The position numbers and the translations under genes were made by a program. From assembly GCF_019375475.1 (NCBI RefSeq), contig NZ_JAHXGQ010000019.1, forward strand, positions 1 to 64,000: a stretch of 64,000 nucleotides of DNA, in the 5' to 3' direction. This document shows positions 17,469 to 26,140 of this stretch, in pieces. The DNA comes from Saccharothrix obliqua. Its GTDB lineage: Bacteria; Actinomycetota; Actinomycetes; Mycobacteriales; Pseudonocardiaceae. The notes beneath the pieces are model-generated. The model was not told where the DNA came from, searched no databases, and saw nothing but the letters and a program-made list of their open reading frames with translations. Within the stretch, counting starts at the first letter, position 1. Every line of letters begins with the position of its first letter.

Positions 17469-17795
17469 GTGACCCGATCGAAGCACGTTACCGTTTCCGA
17501 CACTGCGGCAGACCCCGCGCAGGTGCTGCCCCTCGACGCCGAGGTTTGCGTGGAGTGGACCTTCACGGTCACCTACACCAGCTACATCCGACTCGGCGAA
17601 CTGCTCGACCTGCTGAACAAGGACGACGACACCATCCCGTGCTTCGACCCGGACGGGCGACTCTTGCTCGACAACGTTGCCGACATGGCCCCTGGGGCGC
17701 TGGTGGACGAGCTGATCGAGCGGGAGCCGGAGTCCCACAGCCAGAGTGCCACGGATCTGGTCGGGGCGCACCTGCCAGCATGTGGTCGAAGCTGA
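17469..17795 (+). CDS. hypothetical protein, 108 residues
   Basis: The frame from GTG at 17469 encodes an acidic cytoplasmic-looking protein (LGELLDLLNKDDDTIPCFDP, LLDNVADMAPGALVDELIER). A TGGAG site precedes the start, an AT-rich promoter lies upstream, and a strong hairpin terminator follows at 17810-17848. Together these make a self-contained transcription unit. No domain is recognised. Confidence 0.65.
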   Translation: MTRSKHVTVSDTAADPAQVLPLDAEVCVEWTFTVTYTSYIRLGELLDLLNKDDDTIPCFDPDGRLLLDNVADMAPGALVDELIEREPESHSQSATDLVGAHLPACGRS

Positions 17796-17809
17796 TCGCA
17801 CGCGCGGGC

Positions 17810-17848
17810 TGCCGGGTGTCGCACCGCGATTCGGTGCGACACCCGGCA
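17810..17848 (+). terminator. 17-bp hairpin terminator
   Basis: Positions 17811-17826 and 17832-17847 are perfect reverse complements with loop cgatt, and the outer T-A pair extends the stem to 17 bp. It lies 15 bases after the preceding stop codon. Confidence 0.75.
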
Positions 17849-18368
17849 ATCCGTCCCTCTGCCTGGCCGCCACGGGGCTGCCGGCTTCGACCCAGTTCGC
17901 CGTCCCTGGCCTGCGGGGTCGTCACCGCGCCACACGCCAAGGGCGGCACAGCGGTCGCCCTCGACTCCGCGGGAGCATCGCACCGACGGGAACAACCGGC
18001 CGTCGGACCCGACTCCACCGCCCGGCGCGCCGCCGACCGTCACGGCGTGGACAGCGGCGCCTGAGACAGGTTCGCCGCCGTCAGCACCCCGGTTCGTGTT
18101 TTCCTACCGTCGGTGACGCCACCATGACCAATCGCGGCGGGGACGTCGCGCGTACGGTTCCTTTCAGCCACGGCCCCCGGTCAGTTGCTGTCGCACCTTC
18201 GCGCGCCACGCGCACTTCACCGACCCGCGAACAAGCCGCCCGTCTGCAGGGCCGGGGCCCCATGACGTGACGCCGATTGCTCTGTCTTTCGAGGGCGTCG
18301 CCGCGGTGTGGTCGCGGCGGGTTTCGGGCCGGTTCCCGAGCGGGGCAGGCGGCCGATCGCCGGAGGCC
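17849..18368. other. stretch without a supported gene
   Basis: No recognisable coding frame was found on either strand between the terminator and the minus-strand gene ending at 18369. Confidence 0.45.
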
Positions 18369-18782
18369 TCACACCCGTGCCCGGACCAGGTAGTAGCCGG
18401 CCGTGCCGAACCCCTCGGCGACTCTGCGGTAACTGAACAGGAGCACCGCGCCTGCCCCGGCCCGGAACGCGGCCTGCCCGTCGAAGGTCAGCTCGGGATA
18501 GGGCTCGAACGACGTGCCCGACCGCCGCAAGGCCTCCAGGAACTCGTCCCGCCCGATCGCCTCCGACGGTTCCAGCGCGACGCTGTCCACACGCCCATCC
18601 GACACGCTCAACGCCAGGTCACCCCAGCGGTACGGATAACCCGACGCCCGCGACCCGAACAACACGATCGCCGGGTGCGGCCGACCCGGACCCAACAACT
18701 CCTCCGCCTCCGACAACGACATACCCACCCGCACCCGACCGATACGCCCGGTCGTCACAAGCGCCACCAGAACGTCCACCAC
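18369..18782 (-). CDS. hypothetical protein, 137 residues
   Basis: From GTG at 18782 (AGGTGG upstream) the frame encodes a protein beginning MVDVLVALVTTGRIGRVRVG. It continues with MSLSEAEELLGPG and a region naming a property of small actinobacterial proteins found next to toxin or SMI1/KNR4-like loci (YPYRWGDLALSVSDGRVDSV). I do not recognise a defined family. The frame continues upstream to 19046, but with a basic, low-complexity extension that is unlikely to be coding. No signal peptide is seen. Confidence 0.6.
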   Translation of the reverse strand: MVDVLVALVTTGRIGRVRVGMSLSEAEELLGPGRPHPAIVLFGSRASGYPYRWGDLALSVSDGRVDSVALEPSEAIGRDEFLEALRRSGTSFEPYPELTFDGQAAFRAGAGAVLLFSYRRVAEGFGTAGYYLVRARV

Positions 18783-19400
18783 AGACCACCTAAAGCCGTA
18801 GAAGCGGTCAAGTACGTAACCGACTCCGATCGCCTTGAACAGCAGGCTCGGTCCGGAGACGACGCGACCCGGCGCAAGCACACCGCGGGCGTCGCCTCCC
18901 CGTCGCACATCGACGAACGTATACGCCAGCGATGCGACCGCGGCGTGCCCTGGACGCGCGGCGCGTTCCACGCCCCGCAACCGGGCGACAGGCCGTTCTA
19001 CACGCCGCGCCGGCACAGCTGCCGTCCCTCCTTCTCGGATCGCCACCTGGGTGGCCCTTCAGCGCGTAGCGCGGACCTCGCGGGCGTGTCTGCCGGAGTG
19101 TTGGCGCGGTGCGGTGCGGTGGTTCACCAACGGTTGCCGCACGTCGCTGCCGGCTTCCGAGACGTCCCACTCCCCACGCGCGGCAACCTCGACGAGGACA
19201 AGGGTCAAAGGTCATCCCCATCGGGCGGCATGGGTGACCGACGTGCACGTCGACCCGCGTCGGTGGTGTCAGTGTGTGAGTTCGAGGGCCAGGTCGAGTC
19301 GCGGGTGGGCTGCGGGATCGACGACCACCATCCCGCCAGTCCGGTCCGGACGGGGCGCCGGGCGGATGCGTCACGCTTTCATAGCAGTTAGCACACCATT
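18783..19400. other. stretch without a supported gene
   Basis: Frames on both strands are open because of high GC content, but none has a domain or a ribosome-binding site. Confidence 0.4.
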
Positions 19401-19454
19401 GATCGCGCGTGCGGGACGGTAGAACCAGCTTCCACGCGGACGGTCGAATAGGCT
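19401..19454 (+). promoter_or_regulatory. recurrent upstream motif, copy 1
   Basis: The motif has gcgcgtgcgg, then gaaccag, then a 17-base gap, then gaataggct. It lies just upstream of the gene at 19500. TAGGCT fits the TANNNT -10 pattern of actinobacterial promoters. Two further copies occur at 20394 and 20834. Confidence 0.5.
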
Positions 19455-19499
19455 TCAATTGCAAAGGAAGAAGCCACCCTCACGAAAAGCGAGCCGGAC

Positions 19500-19922
19500 T
19501 TGTACTTCGACGAAAATGCCCACGCCGTCCTGCGCGAGATCGGCCTCGACCCGGCCGCGTTCAGGTCCGAGACGCCAGCCGGCACGGTCCTCGGACAGGC
19601 TGTCGTCTCCTGCACGCAGACCAAGCGCGACGCCCTCCAGGCGTTGTCGGACATGGCCCGCGCGGCCGACAACGCGCTCAAACTGCGCGACCCGCGCGCG
19701 CCTGGCACGGACTTCACCAAGCCCGCCCTCAAGCACGCGACGGCGATGGAGGCGATGGCAAGGCTCAACGGCGTCCTGTCCGCCGGTCGCCACGCCTACA
19801 AGCGGGAACAGGGCATCCCCGACGACCGCGACCACTGGCCCGACCCGGTCGGGAGCCCTGCGGGCTCCCGACTTCCCCCGACCGCGAACGCGGGCTGTGG
19901 ACCCGCGATGACACCCTGCTGA
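19500..19922 (+). CDS. hypothetical protein, about 140 residues
   Basis: The frame starts with TTG at 19500 (an upstream GCGAG is a weak ribosome-binding site). The first ~115 residues look like true protein (YFDENAHAVLREIGLDPAAF, DALQALSDMARAADNALKLR). The C-terminal ~25 residues overlap an 11-bp hairpin (19848-19872) and look like read-through sequence, so the real end may be earlier or displaced by a frameshift. No family is recognised. It follows motif copy 1. Confidence 0.55.
   Translation: MYFDENAHAVLREIGLDPAAFRSETPAGTVLGQAVVSCTQTKRDALQALSDMARAADNALKLRDPRAPGTDFTKPALKHATAMEAMARLNGVLSAGRHAYKREQGIPDDRDHWPDPVGSPAGSRLPPTANAGCGPAMTPC
19848..19872. terminator. 11-bp hairpin inside 3' end of preceding frame
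   Basis: gtcgggagccc (19848-19858) pairs with gggctcccgac (19862-19872) around a TGC loop. Its place within the last codons of the preceding frame supports a misplaced stop codon there. Confidence 0.5.
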
Positions 19923-19953
19923 CCCGAAACGAGAGGGGTCCCCGGTAAACCCC

Positions 19954-20355
19954 GTGGTGCGTGACCTGCTCACCATCGGCCGCCAGATGCGGCGCGAGTC
20001 CAACATCGGCCTGTGGCCGGGCGACGGCACTGGTGAGCTGATCCGCCGCTACGCCGGCCTGCCGAACGGCAGCGCTGAGTGGAAGGCGATCGAGAACGCG
20101 CTGGACCCGCGCAACGACTTTCCCCACAACGGGCTGCGCGACCGGGGCGGCGACCCGGTGGACATGCCGGCCCCGCGCAGCGCGGCCCAGGCGACCTGGG
20201 GCTGGGTAGAGGGCCTGAACGGTGGGCCGCTGACCGACACGCAGTGGGCGCGACTGGTCGACGCCGCGCCGTTCTCGGGGGTGCGCGACGCCGTGCTGGA
20301 GATCCTGTTCCAGGTCGCGCCGCCCGCCATCGACGACCACGACCAGGACGACTGA
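19954..20355 (+). CDS. hypothetical protein, 133 residues
   Basis: The frame from GTG at 19954 (or 19957) encodes a soluble protein with RDLLTIGRQMRRESNIGLWP near the N terminus and an acidic end (AIDDHDQDD). Codon use is consistent throughout. A GAGAGGGG site lies further upstream than ideal. It is on the same strand as the genes at 19500 and 20944 and likely belongs to one group. No domain is recognised. Confidence 0.6.
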   Translation: MVRDLLTIGRQMRRESNIGLWPGDGTGELIRRYAGLPNGSAEWKAIENALDPRNDFPHNGLRDRGGDPVDMPAPRSAAQATWGWVEGLNGGPLTDTQWARLVDAAPFSGVRDAVLEILFQVAPPAIDDHDQDD

Positions 20356-20393
20356 CCACCTCCGCCTCATCGGGACGGGCATCGGATTGGTGA

Positions 20394-20438
20394 GACGCGC
20401 GTGAACCAGTGGCTTGCGACCCGAGGGCCGAATAGGGT
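20394..20438 (+). promoter_or_regulatory. recurrent upstream motif, copy 2
   Basis: It has gcgcgtgaaccag, a 20-base gap, then gaatagggtt. A -35-like TTGCGA lies inside the gap. No clear gene follows it before copy 3. Confidence 0.4.
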
Positions 20439-20833
20439 TATTGAAAGTGGAATTCACGGCGAACCCTCACGGAGCACCCCCCTGAAACGAGGGACGAGTC
20501 ACGAAATAGCGTCACCGCGCAATTTGCCGCGACGAGAACCCCGAGTTGCTCTTCCCCGTGGACAACAGCGGCCCGGCGCTGTTGCCGATCACGGAGGCCA
20601 AGACCGTCTGTCGACGCCGCCCGGTAGTAGCCGACTACCCGACCTGGCATTGGACATCGGCGAGGACGCTGCCGGCGTGTAGAGAGCGCGCAAGCACGAG
20701 CACCGCTCGGTCAGATGTCGCAACACACGCACCCCCGCCCGCCCAAGCGCCTGACCTGCCTCGCAGGGGAATGCGCGCATCCCGGAAAACCGCCCGGCCT
20801 GCACGCATTCTCTCATATCAAGGGCACCGCACC
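20439..20833. other. stretch without a supported gene
   Basis: This lies between two copies of the promoter-like motif. It may once have held a gene like those on either side, but no coding frame is convincing now. Confidence 0.35.
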
Positions 20834-20889
20834 CTGATTGCGCGTGCGGGCCGGTGAAACAGGCATCGGTAGGGGCGACGGAATAGGAT
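20834..20889 (+). promoter_or_regulatory. recurrent upstream motif, copy 3
   Basis: It has gcgcgtgcgggccggtgaaacag, of which the core is gcgcgtgcgg plus gaaacag, an 18-base gap, then gaataggat. TAGGAT is a good -10 hexamer. It precedes the small gene ending at 21126. Confidence 0.5.
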
Positions 20890-20943
20890 GCGAAGCTGCG
20901 CCGCCAGATCGAGGAGACCGTCTCTAGCCTGGCCGACCGGCTC

Positions 20944-21126
20944 GTGCAGGTGCAGAACGAACTCGGCCTCAAGCAGCGGTGGAAGCCCAACCCGCTGGGT
21001 GGGGTGCAGCGCGCCGGTGACGACATCGACCGGCTATGCGTCCTCTACGACCAGGCCCGGCAGCGGCTGGAACGTCTACGCCTCCGCTGGAACAGGAAGC
21101 ACGCGCCGGGTGCGCCGCAGGGCTGA
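20944..21126 (+). CDS. hypothetical small helical protein
   Basis: From GTG at 20944 the frame encodes 60 residues. Coding sequence clearly begins earlier, near 20893 (LRRQIEETVSSLADRLVQVQ), but the same frame has a TAG at 20884 and no start codon before 20944. A small indel near 20890 would join it to ATG 20888. The protein is a likely coiled coil (RQIEETVSSLADRLVQVQ, DQARQRLERLRLRWNRK). A 15-bp terminator follows at once, which confirms the 3' end. Confidence 0.55.
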   Translation: MQVQNELGLKQRWKPNPLGGVQRAGDDIDRLCVLYDQARQRLERLRLRWNRKHAPGAPQG

Positions 21127-21133
21127 CCGCAAC

Positions 21134-21172
21134 GCCGTCGGGCGCACCTTCGGGTCGGGTGCGCCCGACGGC
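21134..21172 (+). terminator. 15-bp hairpin terminator
   Basis: Positions 21134-21148 and 21158-21172 are exact reverse complements with a 9-base loop. It starts 7 bases after the stop codon at 21126. Confidence 0.75.
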
Positions 21173-21314
21173 GGCGACCCGATCCGCCGCACCGCGGCGT
21201 ACACGGCCAGTGCCCGCACGACCTGGTGCTCCGTGTCCCGGGTGCCCGGGATGGTCTTCGTTCGCGGTGGTGGCCTGCGTCGACCGGTGTCGGGTCGTCC
21301 GGCGTTGTCGTTGA

Positions 21315-21809
21315 TCACCGGTGGTGGCCTTGTCCGCCGTCCGGTTCGGACGGCTTGCCGGGTGCGGGTGGTGGGGTTGCGTCCGGGGTGTCCGCCGAAG
21401 ACGTCCCTGGGCGCGGGAGGTAGCCGGTCGGGCGGGCTGCGGGCTGGTGCAGCGCCGCGTACGCCGCGATCGGGGCGGCGATCAGCAGGGTGACCGCCAC
21501 CGGGATGAGGTCCGTCATCGCTCGCCCGGGGTGCGGGGGGGTGGGGCGCGCGGCGGGCGGGACGCTGCAGGGGGTCCGGCCGTGCGGCGCGTTCCCGGCG
21601 CCCTCGCGCCGTGCCCGGTCCGTCGGTGGGACGGGCGCGTCGTCCGGGACGCGGCTCGCTCGCTGCCGGGCGGCGGGGATGTCGGACCTGGGGATGACGT
21701 GGCCGTGGCTGCACTCCATGCCGGGGCTGCCGTGCGAGTGCCAGGTGTCGCAGTTGTGGCTGTTCTGGGTTTCGTACCTGGTGGCGGTCGCGGTCGGACG
21801 CCGGGTCAT
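21315..21809 (-). CDS. Cys/His-rich N-terminus plus membrane segment, unknown function
   Basis: The ATG at 21809 has an excellent site (GGAGGT, 5 bases before). The 164-residue frame opens with a Cys/His-rich part (HNCDTWHSHGSPGMECSHGH) that could bind metal, then a Pro/Arg-rich stretch. The second half is a membrane helix (LIPVAVTLLIAAPIAAYAAL) and a Pro-rich tail. An internal ATG at 21518 could start a separate 67-residue membrane protein, with only a weak GGGCGAG site. The two may therefore be one gene or two fused by an indel. No family is recognised. Confidence 0.5.
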   Translation of the reverse strand: MTRRPTATATRYETQNSHNCDTWHSHGSPGMECSHGHVIPRSDIPAARQRASRVPDDAPVPPTDRARREGAGNAPHGRTPCSVPPAARPTPPHPGRAMTDLIPVAVTLLIAAPIAAYAALHQPAARPTGYLPRPGTSSADTPDATPPPAPGKPSEPDGGQGHHR

Positions 21810-21959
21810 CGGGAACCTCCGGTACGGGTCGGTCGGGCGGCCCGCGGGGCTAGTGGTGTCCGTCGGCGGGTCGGGGGCGGACTGGTGCGCACGCGTGGCC
21901 TCCTGGGTGTCGGTGGGCCTAGCCCACCACTGCCGCCGCCGCCGAACACGCACAGAATC

Positions 21960-23388
21960 CGCACATTTCGGCCAGGCCCCGCTCCGCGCCGTTCCGCCCG
22001 GGACGACGTACCGCCGCACGCCCGTGCCGCCGGGGGCGACCGCGAACTCGGCGGGCGGCAGCGGGACCTGCGCGGTGCTCGGGACGACGTGCAGCGCGCC
22101 CGGCTGGTCCCGGCCCCACGCGGCGAGCAGGGTCCGCTGGTCGTCCGGGACACGCGTCAGCGTCTGCTCGGTGATCACCACCGTCGTCGCCCGGCACGCC
22201 CTGATCCGGTCCAGCGCGGCGTCCGGGACGCCGCGCGCCGCATACACCAGCACCGTGCGCGCGTCGCGCAGCCGCTGCGCGCCGGTGTCCCCGTCCCGCC
22301 GGTCCGCGAGCGGTGTGCCACGGTCCGGCGCGGCGTCGCGGGGGTGCCGCCGTCCGGTGTTCTCCCGCTCGACGCGCCCGGCCAGGGCGATCAGTGCGTC
22401 GTGCTCGTCCGGCGGCAGACCGTACGCGCGGGCCATCCGCGCCACGACGGCGACCGGAGGCACCCGTCCCCCGCTCTCGAACTCGACCACCGCGGTGCCG
22501 GTGACGCCTGCCCGGGACGCGACCTGCCGGGTGCCCAGGCGCGCCGTGTGGCGGGCGTCGGCGAGCAGCCAGCGCAGTTCCTCCCGGCCAGCCCGCGCCG
22601 GGAGCCCGGCCAGCCGCTCGTAGACGGCCTGGTAGCGGGCCACCTCCGACGCGGACGTCACCAGCAGCTCGTGGTAGCCGAGATCGACCACCACCCACAG
22701 CCCGTCGACGACGAACTCCGCCGGCGGCAGCTCGGCGGTCGTCCCGTCGGGCAGGACGCGCACCTCGCCGGATCCGGTCGGCCCGCCACCGCTGAGTTGG
22801 TGGCGGTGCCGCCCCGGCACCCGGCCCAGCGCCTGCCCGGTCACCACCAGCGACGTCGCCCGCTTCTCGGTGAACCGGTCGAGCAGCACGCCGGGCACCC
22901 CACGCGGCGCGTACATGCGCACCGTCTCCGCCGCGGCCAGCGCGCGCACGGGCGGCCACGTCGACCGGCCGCAGCAGCGCCGGCCGGTCGCGGCCCGCCT
23001 CGGGCACGCGCACCACCGCGCCCCCGGCCCCGGCCGCGTCGCGGTCGTGGCGGCGGGCGGGCGGCGGCCGCGGGCGGCCTGTGCGACCAGTTCCGCACGC
23101 TCGGCCGCCGACATGCCGTACGCGGTGGTCGGCCGCTCCACGACGTCGCGGGGCGGCCGGACGCGCCCGGCCTCCGCCGCGGCTACGGAGAGCCAGGTCG
23201 CCAGGCCCGCCGCGCGCGGCCTGCTCCCGCGTCAGCTCCGTCCGTTCGCGGGCCTTCTCCAACCGCCGACTGAGCGCGGCGAGCACGCCGCGCCGTACCG
23301 GTCGCGCCGGGCCCGACTCGGTCTCCGGCGGCCGGGCGAGGGTTTCTCCGTCGGACCCGGCGGACGCGGCGGACGTGCTGGTGCTCAT
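21960..23388 (-). pseudogene. XRE regulator with duplicated DUF5753-like domains, several frameshifts
   Basis: The start is ATG at 23388 (STSTSAASAGSDGE...). Coding sequence then moves through at least three frames near 23210, 23030 and 22960. In the longest frame there is a DUF5753-like segment (RATSLVVTGQALGRVP, then EVARYQAVYERL). An XRE helix-turn-helix follows (TRQVASRAGVTGTAVVEFES), then a second DUF5753-like segment (RATTVVITEQTLTRVPDDQ). The order domain-HTH-domain differs from the usual HTH-DUF5753 of Scr1-type antitoxin-like regulators. The end is unclear near 21960. The breaks may be real decay or indel errors. Confidence 0.5.
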
Positions 23389-23834
23389 GGAGATCGTCGA
23401 TCCTCGGCGTGCTCGGGGGGTTCGGGGTGCGCGGTGTGCCCGGGTGTCCCCGGTGGTGGCGGTCGGTCCGGGTCCGGGGTGTCGGCCGCCGGGGTCCGGC
23501 CGGTGGGCGCCGCCTGCCGCAGCCGCGCCCACAGGGTCGCGTAGCGGTCCACCTCGGCCGCGGCGGTGAGCACGACGCTCCGATCGGGGAACAGCACCAG
23601 CGCGCGGCCCAGGACGACGAAGTCCACGACCGGGAGGGCGGGGTGGGCGGGACGCGCCCGGTCCGGGAGGATCGCCAGGTCGATGCCGGTATCACGGCCC
23701 CACACCGCCGGGTCGTCCCGCCCGCCGAACATGGCGCGCGCCGAGGACTCCGGCACGAGCATCCGGTACCGGTCGCGCAGGTGCGGGTCCGGTGGGAACG
23801 CCGGCACGCCGCCGATCCCGAACAGCCGCACCAC
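23385..23834 (-). CDS. DUF5753-like protein without HTH
   Basis: The 149-residue frame from GTG at 23834 reads HLRDRYRMLVPESSARAMFG, then VVDFVVLGRALVLFPDRSVV and AEVDRYATLWARL. It resembles the ligand-like half of the neighbouring XRE/DUF5753-like gene (compare EVARYQAVYERL). There is no DNA-binding domain. It overlaps the next gene by 4 bases. The Pro-rich C-terminal tail is of low complexity. It may be a partner or a split copy of the downstream regulator. Confidence 0.5.
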   Translation of the reverse strand: MVRLFGIGGVPAFPPDPHLRDRYRMLVPESSARAMFGGRDDPAVWGRDTGIDLAILPDRARPAHPALPVVDFVVLGRALVLFPDRSVVLTAAAEVDRYATLWARLRQAAPTGRTPAADTPDPDRPPPPGTPGHTAHPEPPEHAEDRRSP

Positions 23835-23876
23835 GCCGGCGTCGGGCTCGGAGGGCGTGTCGGTGAACGCGGTGTG

Positions 23877-24321
23877 TCACCGGATGTCCAGGTGCTCGAT
23901 CCAGCGCGTCCGGTCCAGCATCAGCCGGCGCGTGGCGGCGGAGATCCCGTGGGCGCGCGCCAGGCGCTCCACGTCCGCGGGGTGGGGTCTCGCGCACGCG
24001 GCGGTCTCCAGGGCGTGCGCCACGGCCGGGGGCAGCCCGGCCCGGTCCGCCGCGCGGGCGGTGGTTAGGCCGGTGGCCAGGCGCGCGCAGCAGCAGCAGC
24101 GCGGCCAGGTCGACCCGCAGCCGCCGCGCCGTGTCCGCCGCCTCCGCGGCGGCCTCCGTCCGGCGGCCGCGGAGGCGGACGACGTGCGCGTGGCGCAGCA
24201 CCGCGGCCACGGCCGGGCGGGGCAGGCCCGTGGCGTCGGCCACCACCCGGATCGACGCGCCGTCGAGGTAGCGGCGCACCACCGACGCCCGTTTCCGCTC
24301 GTCCGGGCGCTTCCCGGTCAC
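23877..24321 (-). pseudogene. helix-turn-helix protein, one frameshift
   Basis: GTG at 24321 overlaps the stop of the upstream gene (GTGA). The frame has a clear helix-turn-helix (YLDGASIRVVADATGLPRPA). It runs to about 24075, where a CAG-repeat-like stretch (gcagcagcagcagc) shifts the frame. The sequence then continues coherently (TARAADRAGLPPAVAHALET, LDRTRWIEHLDIR) to TGA at 23877. Joined, it is a protein of about 147 residues. Microsatellite slippage or a sequencing indel are both plausible. Confidence 0.55.
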
Positions 24322-25235
24322 GTGCCCGCCCCCTCGTCGTCGTGCGCCTCGACGGCGGTGCCGGGCGGCCCGAGCACGGTGTACTCGTGGCGGTGCGGCG
24401 GCGCGGTGACGGCGGGCAGTGCTCCGGAAGCGCCGATCCCGGAACCGGGGGCGGGGGTGCAGTCGACGCATCCCGCGCAGGGCCGGACCACGGGCGCGCG
24501 ACCGACCACGGGTGCCGCACCCGCTCGGCGTCCTCCACCGCCCGCCGCGCCTCCGCCACCGCCCGCTCGTGCAGGCCACGCGCCGCCCACGCCTCGGCGC
24601 GCGCCGCCCGCGCCGACGCCACCGCCGGATGCCGCGCCGCCGCCGTGATCCCCACCAGCAGCGACAACACCTCGTCCAGCACCGCGTGCGCGCCGCGCAC
24701 CCGCAACGCCGGCACGCAGCCCTCCCCCACCGCCACCACCACGTCGACCCACCCCCGGTACGCCGCCCACCGCACCGTCACCAGCAGCGCCGGCCACTCG
24801 ACGTCCACCCACGCCAACGCCTCCGCCGACCCCACCGCACCACTCCACCCCCAGGGCACCCGGCGTCCGTGGCGTCCGTGGCGTCCGACCAGCGGAACCC
24901 TGCGGGGTCCAGCGCCGCGCCCGCCGCCCGCGCCCGATCCACCACGAACGCCACGCCCCGCGCCACCGCGTCCGCCCGGTCGCCCCCGCACACCCCGCCG
25001 CACACCGCGGGTCCCGGGCCGGGCGGGTTCCACACGAACCTCCGCCCACCCCCGGCGTCCCGCGCCTCGACCAGGTCCCCCGACGCCACCAACGCCGCCA
25101 ACGCCTCGGCGACCGCGTCGTCCCCGCCGGGCGCCCCAGCACCGCCGCCGCCAACTCCGGCCCGAACGCCATCCCGGCCGACACGTGCCGCCACACCCCC
25201 AGCAGCTCCGCCGCCTCCACCTTGACCGCGGTCAC
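24318..25235 (-). pseudogene. winged-helix/TPR-like protein, three frameshifts
   Basis: Start GTG at 25235 (TAVKVEAAELLGVWRHVS). Consecutive coding segments lie in different frames. First come AGMAFGPELAAAVLG and AEALAALVASGDLVEARDAG, a winged-helix-like unit as found after NB-ARC domains. Then comes EALAWVDVEWPALLVTVRWA, which resembles the TPR-linker of AfsR-like regulators. Last is CAGCVDCTPAPGSGIG to the stop. The final TGA overlaps the next start (GTGA), so the original gene order is preserved. There is no P-loop, so even intact it would lack the NTPase. The 4.2-4.7 kb repeat is a partial second copy. Confidence 0.5.
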
Positions 25236-25590
25236 ACCCCACCACCACCCGCGCGGCGCAACACCCCGCGTCCCACGGCTGGCGACACCGTGCGGCCCTC
25301 GCCGCGGGCAGCGTCCCAATCATGATCACCTGGCATGTCGCGAGGCTAGGACAAGCGGCGACGCATCCGGTCCAAAAAGTGACCACATCGGGAAGTCCAC
25401 CCGGTCGAGTGACGCACCGTCGATCGGAAGCCCCGACCAGCCCACCCGGAGACCACCCACGGCGGGACCAGCACGCCTCCACCATTCCTCACGGCCGCCG
25501 TGCGGGTGACGCGATCCCGGCCGCGCGCTCACCCGCCGCGACTTCGGCGCGGCGAGGCCCTCACCGCGCGCGAACACCCATACGTCCGGG
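25080..25590. repeat. dispersed repeat, copy 2 (partner 4200-4680)
   Basis: This covers the 5' end and upstream region of the broken gene ending at 25235 and aligns by eye with 4200-4680. See copy 1 for the shared landmarks. Confidence 0.6.
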
Positions 25591-26140
25591 TCGCCGGCTG
25601 GTGAGGTCGTGTATTCAAGTGTCGCGGGTTCTCCGCAGAGGTGACGGTGTGTGGTCACGGGGGGCGTAGCCGTCCCAGGTGGCGCCGGCATCGCACGGCG
25701 CCGTGCCGAAGACCGCGTCCTGCGTCAGGACCGTGTCGAGTCCCGGTGGCCTGGCAAGCCGATGAGGACAGCCCGGCGGTCACGACCGCCCGGTCCCGCC
25801 GCGCCCTGGGGCCCGGCTGTGCGTCGGGTCGTGGAGGTGGTCAGCGTGGCTGGCGTCGCCAGGTCGCTCGGCCGGCCGGTTGGAGCGCGGTCCGGTCGAC
25901 GTAGCGCCGAACGGCACGCGGCGCCGGTCGGGCGAGGATGCCGACCCACGGTTTCCGATAGTGCATCCGTGTTCGACAGGGAGCGGAAACAGGTCACCCA
26001 CCGCAGTTCGCGACCTACCGTCAGGTGAATACGGGTACGCGAAACGGTGGCGGACACCGCGATCGGATCCCGCGACCGCGTCCTGCGCCCTTGACTTGGC
26101 GGCATTGCCCACCGCTGGCCGAAGCTTCGAGGGAACTGCG
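25591..26140. other. stretch without a supported gene
   Basis: No convincing coding frame. It contains the upstream region of the membrane protein at 26141. Confidence 0.4.

Noticed and set aside
21916-21966. 15-residue cysteine-rich peptide frame (MCGFCACSAAAAVVG)
   Set aside because: No ribosome-binding site; it is more likely the displaced tail of the broken regulator.
21315-23141. Single 608-residue protein spanning regulator and membrane parts
   Set aside because: A strong ribosome-binding site at 21809 and loss of protein-like sequence around 21850-21990 show that at least two genes are joined only by an open frame.
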